Source: an uncultured bacterium (GTDB lineage: Bacteria > Verrucomicrobiota > Lentisphaeria > Oligosphaerales > Oligosphaeraceae). Taken from it: a DNA stretch of 19,339 nt. Positions 15,709 to 19,339 of this stretch are shown in pieces. The stretch is taken from positions 1-19,339 of the forward strand of contig URJM01000038.1 of NCBI GenBank assembly GCA_900548225.1, read 5' to 3'. Below the pieces are notes generated by a model. That model did not search any database and was not told where the DNA came from. It was given only the letters and a program-made list of their open reading frames with translations. Numbering within the stretch: the first letter of the stretch is position 1; every line of letters begins with the position of its first letter. The position numbers and the translations under genes were made by a program.

Positions 15709-16956
15709 CTACAGATCCCAGATGAAGTCCGAATTGGCTCGTTCATAGATCCAGTTCCCATTCGTGAAATCAGGGAAGGGAACTGGCATGCCGCCCATGG
15801 CGATGGATTGTTCGGAGAGGCATGAAACGCTCATCCATGCCGCACAGTCGTAGACATCTATCGGCATGCGGTGTCCCGTGCGCACGGAATTCGTAAAGGC
15901 GCGAATCGTCAGCGCATCCAGCCCCCCATGGCCGCCTATCTCCATTCCGCCTGCCGCCTGCCAAACTGGATGGTCATACTTTTCATAGAAGGATTCAACA
16001 GGATCCCACTTGTGCACCCAGTATGGATTCCCGGCGGCGTCAATCTCCGTATGCGAATCGGAAATGCCGTCGATGTAGATTCCATTTGCGTTCTCAAGCC
16101 AGATTCCCTCCGTGCCTTGAATGCGCATGTCACGGGAATATGGCCGGGGAAGTGAAATCGCATGGGTCATTGTGATGTTCTGTCCGTTGGCGCATTTTAT
16201 AATGGATGTGACGACATCGCCCTCGTTGAATTCGACCCCGGGGAGATTGCCGAATTTCTCCATTGCGCGTGTGAACCCGCGCTGTTTGGTCGCGTGGGAC
16301 GATATGGTCAGGAAGCGGTTGCCGCGATTGATGTCGAGCATTTTTGCAACTGGTCCGAGCCCATGTGTCGGGTAAAGCTCGCCATTGCGCTTCCGGTTGT
16401 GGTAGAATCGCTCGGCCTTGTCGAGGCAGTAGCCCGGAATGTCTTCTGCCAGGCAATGTTCATAGCCGCATTCGCAGTAGACGAGTTCCCCGAATACGCC
16501 TTGCCGGACCATGTTCATTACCATCATTTCATTGCGTCCGTAGCAGCAGTTCTCAAGCATCATGCATCCAACGCCTGTCTCCTCCGCGGCGTGGACGAGA
16601 TTCCACAACTCCTCAAGGGATGCGGCGCCGCCGACCTCTATGCCGACGTTCTTGCCCGCGCGCATGGCGTCACAGGCAATCCGAAGATGCGAATTCCAGG
16701 AGGTCGGCACGAACAGGGCTTCGATCTCCGGATCCTTCAGCATTTCATGATAGTCATGATAGACCTTGGGAGCCTCATGGCCATGTGCCTTGAAAATGCG
16801 CAGGATCTTGTCGATTCTGTCCTGACGGACATCACAGATTGCCTTGAAGCGCAGCGCCTCCCCCGTTTCAAGAAGGCAGAAATAGGTCGCAAGGAGGGTT
16901 TCACCACGTGGCCCCAGGCCAATCATTCCAAGATTTACGATGCGTTGTCCCTGCAT
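15709..16956 (-). CDS. GH109-like Gfo/Idh/MocA family protein
   Basis: This 415-residue protein has a Rossmann NAD-binding domain at the start (NLGMIGLGPRGETLL, 8-22) and the Gfo/Idh/MocA fold. Instead of the EKP motif of plain oxidoreductases it has GIEVGGAAS, and it carries features typical of GH109 alpha-N-acetylgalactosaminidases: MLENCCYGR (133-141), the Y165/H167 pair in GYEHC, and YPTHGLGP (195-202) with Y195 and H198. GH109 enzymes use bound NAD+ in an oxidation-elimination-addition-reduction mechanism. No signal peptide is visible, so it is probably cytoplasmic. AAGGAA lies 8 nt before the ATG. It follows the rhamnosidase-like gene by 119 bp. GH109-type activity is likely but other retaining glycosidase or dehydrogenase roles occur in related subgroups. 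Confidence 0.85.
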   Translation of the reverse strand: MQGQRIVNLGMIGLGPRGETLLATYFCLLETGEALRFKAICDVRQDRIDKILRIFKAHGHEAPKVYHDYHEMLKDPEIEALFVPTSWNSHLRIACDAMRAGKNVGIEVGGAASLEELWNLVHAAEETGVGCMMLENCCYGRNEMMVMNMVRQGVFGELVYCECGYEHCLAEDIPGYCLDKAERFYHNRKRNGELYPTHGLGPVAKMLDINRGNRFLTISSHATKQRGFTRAMEKFGNLPGVEFNEGDVVTSIIKCANGQNITMTHAISLPRPYSRDMRIQGTEGIWLENANGIYIDGISDSHTEIDAAGNPYWVHKWDPVESFYEKYDHPVWQAAGGMEIGGHGGLDALTIRAFTNSVRTGHRMPIDVYDCAAWMSVSCLSEQSIAMGGMPVPFPDFTNGNWIYERANSDFIWDL

Positions 16957-17011
16957 TGTTTATGTTCCTTGACTCTTTTAGCCGCTTATTGTTGAAAACG
17001 CAGAACCTGTC

Positions 17012-17023
17012 TTGCCATGACAA
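17012..17023. promoter_or_regulatory. Imperfect palindrome upstream of the GH109-like gene
   Basis: TTGCCATGACAA (10 of 12 bases symmetrical) lies in the 119-bp gap between the rhamnosidase-like and GH109-like genes, 55 nt from the start codon of the latter. It is a weak operator candidate; chance is a real alternative. Confidence 0.2.
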
Positions 17024-17075
17024 TTCTGACGGATGGCATTCCGCCTGCGGATTTGGACGAGTGACACCGGCGTGG

Positions 17076-19339
17076 CTATGCATTCCGGCCATGGAGACGC
17101 GTGGGCGCCTGCTCTTCAAGTCTGCATTCCCCTGGGCAGGCCGTGATGCGGCTCTGGCATGTTCCATCGCCATTCTGATGCCATTCTGCGGAGATGGGCC
17201 CGTAGGGGGTGGGAACCTCGCCCTGGACATGTGCGAGGCCGGGGACGAAGTCAGGCGCGAACCTGAAGGTCCTGAAGCCAGGTGAAGTCGGGACGATGCC
17301 GAGGAGACCTGTGCGGAGATACCACGCGGGGATGCTGCTCCAGCCGTGGCAGAGGCTTCCTGCGTATTCGAAGTCCTCTCCGCCGAATTCCGTCTCCCAA
17401 AGTGTCTTTGTCCCCTCGAGGAGCGATGGCTCGTAGGACTTTCTGATACGCGGGAGAATTCTGAGGGCGTGTTCCTTCGAGAGGCTCCGCATTGCGCGGA
17501 TCCAGTATGGCATGGTGCTGTAGGTTGCAGGATACATCTCCTGCGTGTCGAGGGCGGCGGCAAGCGCCTTCCGCCGCCTTGCGTCTGGCAGATTGTTGCA
17601 AATCGCAAGCATCTGAGTGTGTTCGTGGAAGGGCGTTTTGGGGTCTTCGTCTGTGCGGTAAAGTGATTTTTCGCTGTCCCAGAAGAGCTTGTCGCAGGTT
17701 GTTGCGAGGCGGTTTGCTTCCGTTTCCAGTGCCTTTGGCGTGTCTAGTCCGAGAGGCGTGTCCAGGGAGCGTGACAGTTCGGCGGCGGAGCGAAGTGTTT
17801 CGACGAGATAGAGATTGTAGGGTGCCTGGAGGCGGCTGTCCATGCGGTCGAGGCCTGGCTGCCATTCGCAGAAGTTCCATATCTGGCTGTCTTTGCCTGG
17901 GTGGTATATGGCGCCCTCTGGTGTCTTGGCTGTCTTTGCAAGCGTGCATTTCAGGAGCTTGTCGACGGTTGGCAGCATTGGTCGGATAAGTTCTTTGTCG
18001 CCGCTGTGCATGTAAAGTTCCTGGAGTGCAGTCACCCAGACGAGGCCGAAGATTGGAATGGAGAGATTGTAGCATCCAGGCGATGTCATCTGGAGCATTT
18101 CGGTGCTTTCGTTCCAGTTGTCGCCCATGAGTTTCAGGCAGCTGGCGGCATAATCGTAGTTTCCCCAGACTGCATATCCGAAGAGCATCTGGTTTCTGGA
18201 GTCGTATGGATAGAGTCCCTGCTCGCGCATGGGGCAGTCCTCATAGTGTTCGTGCTGGCAGCAGACAAGTGTGCGGATGGCGGCTTCGTCCATCTTCCCG
18301 AGCAGGCGGTCGGGGCATTTGAATTCTGCGGGCTTTGGCAGGGCGCGTGTAACTGGCACAACGCCGAGATAGCCGACTTTAGGCGGCGTCTTCGCATCTG
18401 TCACGTGCATTTCAATGTAGCGGGCACCTATTCGGCGCAGCCGGTGCGTGAAGTGCAGCAGTCCATTTGCGCAGACGATTCTGTCGGCGAAGTTTCTGCT
18501 GCCGATGGCGGCGCGGACGCGTCCGTCGGTCAGGTGCTCGCCGTGGGCGATGTCAAGGACAGTCCCCTCTGAAGCCTCAAGAGTGACAGTGAGCCATCCA
18601 GTGAATTCATTGCCGAGATCGACGATGAGAAACCATCCGTTTGCACTGCCATCAAGCGGTCTCCACGTGAAGGGGAGACGCATTGCATTTTCAGGCGTCA
18701 GCATGAAGGGCGTGGGTTCGTCGAATCTAAGCGACTGCAATTCCTTCGTGCCCGGTGTGATGAAAGTGCTGTCGACGGGACGGCTCTGGATGAAATCCGA
18801 CGAGACGAGCCTCGCGGCAGTGGCCGTTTTGCTGCCTGTGCGGATGAGTTGTCCGGCCTGGATTACGCGTGCCACAGGCGCGGGTTGCTCCCGTAGAGGT
18901 GGAAAGGCTGCGGGACGCGCCACGGGCTTGACGTAGGTGAAGGGCTTCGCGCCCTTCCATGTGGACTTTGTGGACCGTGCGTCGTATGTGAAGACGTCGC
19001 CAAGCTGATTCGTAAGGGACACGTTCTGGCCGCTGACATACGAGGGATCCTGCATGCATTCCCATGAGCCGTTGGTTCTGTCCAGTATCTTTGCTCCGTC
19101 TCGGATTTCGGCCCAGAGTCCTGGGTGGACTATGGCGGTGGTCAGGGAGGTGCGGCCGAGGACATAGACGCGTATTTCGAGGGTGTTTCTGCCCCGTTTC
19201 CAGAATTCCTTAAGTGGAAGATCTGAATAGGTCGGTCTATTCTCCAGGTCCGAGTATTGGCTACCCTGAATCACATGTCCGTTGAGGCGGACTTCAAAAT
19301 TCGAGGATGCGGAGATGCGCAGCACGGGATTTCCTGCGG
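17076..19339 (-). CDS. GH78-like alpha-L-rhamnosidase, 5' end outside the window
   Basis: The frame stays open to the window edge, giving about 753 residues without a start; a GTG at 19325 is in frame but sits in the middle of a domain. The visible part begins in a carbohydrate-binding-like beta-sandwich (SNFEVRLNGHVI), followed by beta domains (WFLIVDLGNEFTGWLTVTLEA is typical) and an alpha/alpha barrel from about residue 340. EDCPMREQG (362-370, counted from the GTG) matches the conserved general-acid segment of GH78. The usual following GW.GD is replaced by LYPYDSRNQ, and the barrel ends with CHGWSSIPAWYL and the C-terminal beta domain with GIVPTSPGFRTFRF. It would release alpha-L-rhamnose or a similar sugar. 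It is the first visible gene of the minus-strand series. Confidence 0.85.
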   Translation of the reverse strand, partial: AGNPVLRISASSNFEVRLNGHVIQGSQYSDLENRPTYSDLPLKEFWKRGRNTLEIRVYVLGRTSLTTAIVHPGLWAEIRDGAKILDRTNGSWECMQDPSYVSGQNVSLTNQLGDVFTYDARSTKSTWKGAKPFTYVKPVARPAAFPPLREQPAPVARVIQAGQLIRTGSKTATAARLVSSDFIQSRPVDSTFITPGTKELQSLRFDEPTPFMLTPENAMRLPFTWRPLDGSANGWFLIVDLGNEFTGWLTVTLEASEGTVLDIAHGEHLTDGRVRAAIGSRNFADRIVCANGLLHFTHRLRRIGARYIEMHVTDAKTPPKVGYLGVVPVTRALPKPAEFKCPDRLLGKMDEAAIRTLVCCQHEHYEDCPMREQGLYPYDSRNQMLFGYAVWGNYDYAASCLKLMGDNWNESTEMLQMTSPGCYNLSIPIFGLVWVTALQELYMHSGDKELIRPMLPTVDKLLKCTLAKTAKTPEGAIYHPGKDSQIWNFCEWQPGLDRMDSRLQAPYNLYLVETLRSAAELSRSLDTPLGLDTPKALETEANRLATTCDKLFWDSEKSLYRTDEDPKTPFHEHTQMLAICNNLPDARRRKALAAALDTQEMYPATYSTMPYWIRAMRSLSKEHALRILPRIRKSYEPSLLEGTKTLWETEFGGEDFEYAGSLCHGWSSIPAWYLRTGLLGIVPTSPGFRTFRFAPDFVPGLAHVQGEVPTPYGPISAEWHQNGDGTCQSRITACPGECRLEEQAPTRLHGRNA

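Overview
The window looks like chromosomal DNA of a glycan-degrading bacterium of the Lentisphaerae (Victivallales-like) or a close Planctomycetes-Verrucomicrobia-Chlamydiae relative. The reasons are a DUF1559-type pseudopilin starting with [20 protein letters not shown], a GntR-headed regulator with a LacI-like effector domain, a very large sodium:solute symporter, many glycoside hydrolases without SusC/SusD genes, and GC-rich mosaic repeats between genes. This is an inference from protein style; no rRNA or other taxonomic marker is present.

Layout. 1-315: mosaic repeat DNA with no credible gene. 316-2178 (-): cytoplasmic GH20 beta-N-acetylhexosaminidase. 2179-2628: divergent regulatory region with a good sigma-70-type promoter and a duplicated 16-18 nt sequence that is a candidate operator. 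2629-7417 (+): a GntR/LacI-type regulator, a pseudopilin, and, 2 nt after it, a large secreted fusion protein (xylose-isomerase-like barrel, beta-sandwich region, glycoside-hydrolase-like barrel). 7418-7875: a second mosaic repeat block containing a perfect 35-bp inverted repeat. 7876-9408 (+): secreted pectate-lyase-like beta-helix protein. 9409-9655: short convergent gap. 9656-19339 (-): five genes on one strand, read right to left: GH78-like alpha-L-rhamnosidase (5' end outside the window), GH109-like Gfo/Idh/MocA protein, AraC regulator, sodium:solute symporter with a large soluble insertion, and GH2 beta-mannosidase.

How the genes may work together (inference). Secreted enzymes (the fusion and the beta-helix protein) would act on a complex glycan outside the cytoplasm. 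The symporter would import released sugars. Cytoplasmic exo-enzymes (GH20, GH2 mannosidase, GH109-like) would finish the job. GntR and AraC proteins would each govern one arm. The predicted specificities (GlcNAc/GalNAc, mannose, rhamnose, possibly uronate) suggest a mixed heteroglycan such as a host glycoprotein or a plant/algal polysaccharide; the sequence does not decide which.

Most interesting: (1) the regulator-pseudopilin-trifunctional enzyme cassette bracketed by two copies of a mosaic hairpin repeat; (2) the fusion protein itself, whose N-terminal metal site looks intact while its C-terminal barrel has Gln at the expected nucleophile strand; (3) the repeated CATACATT..CAATACAC element at both ends of the divergent control region.
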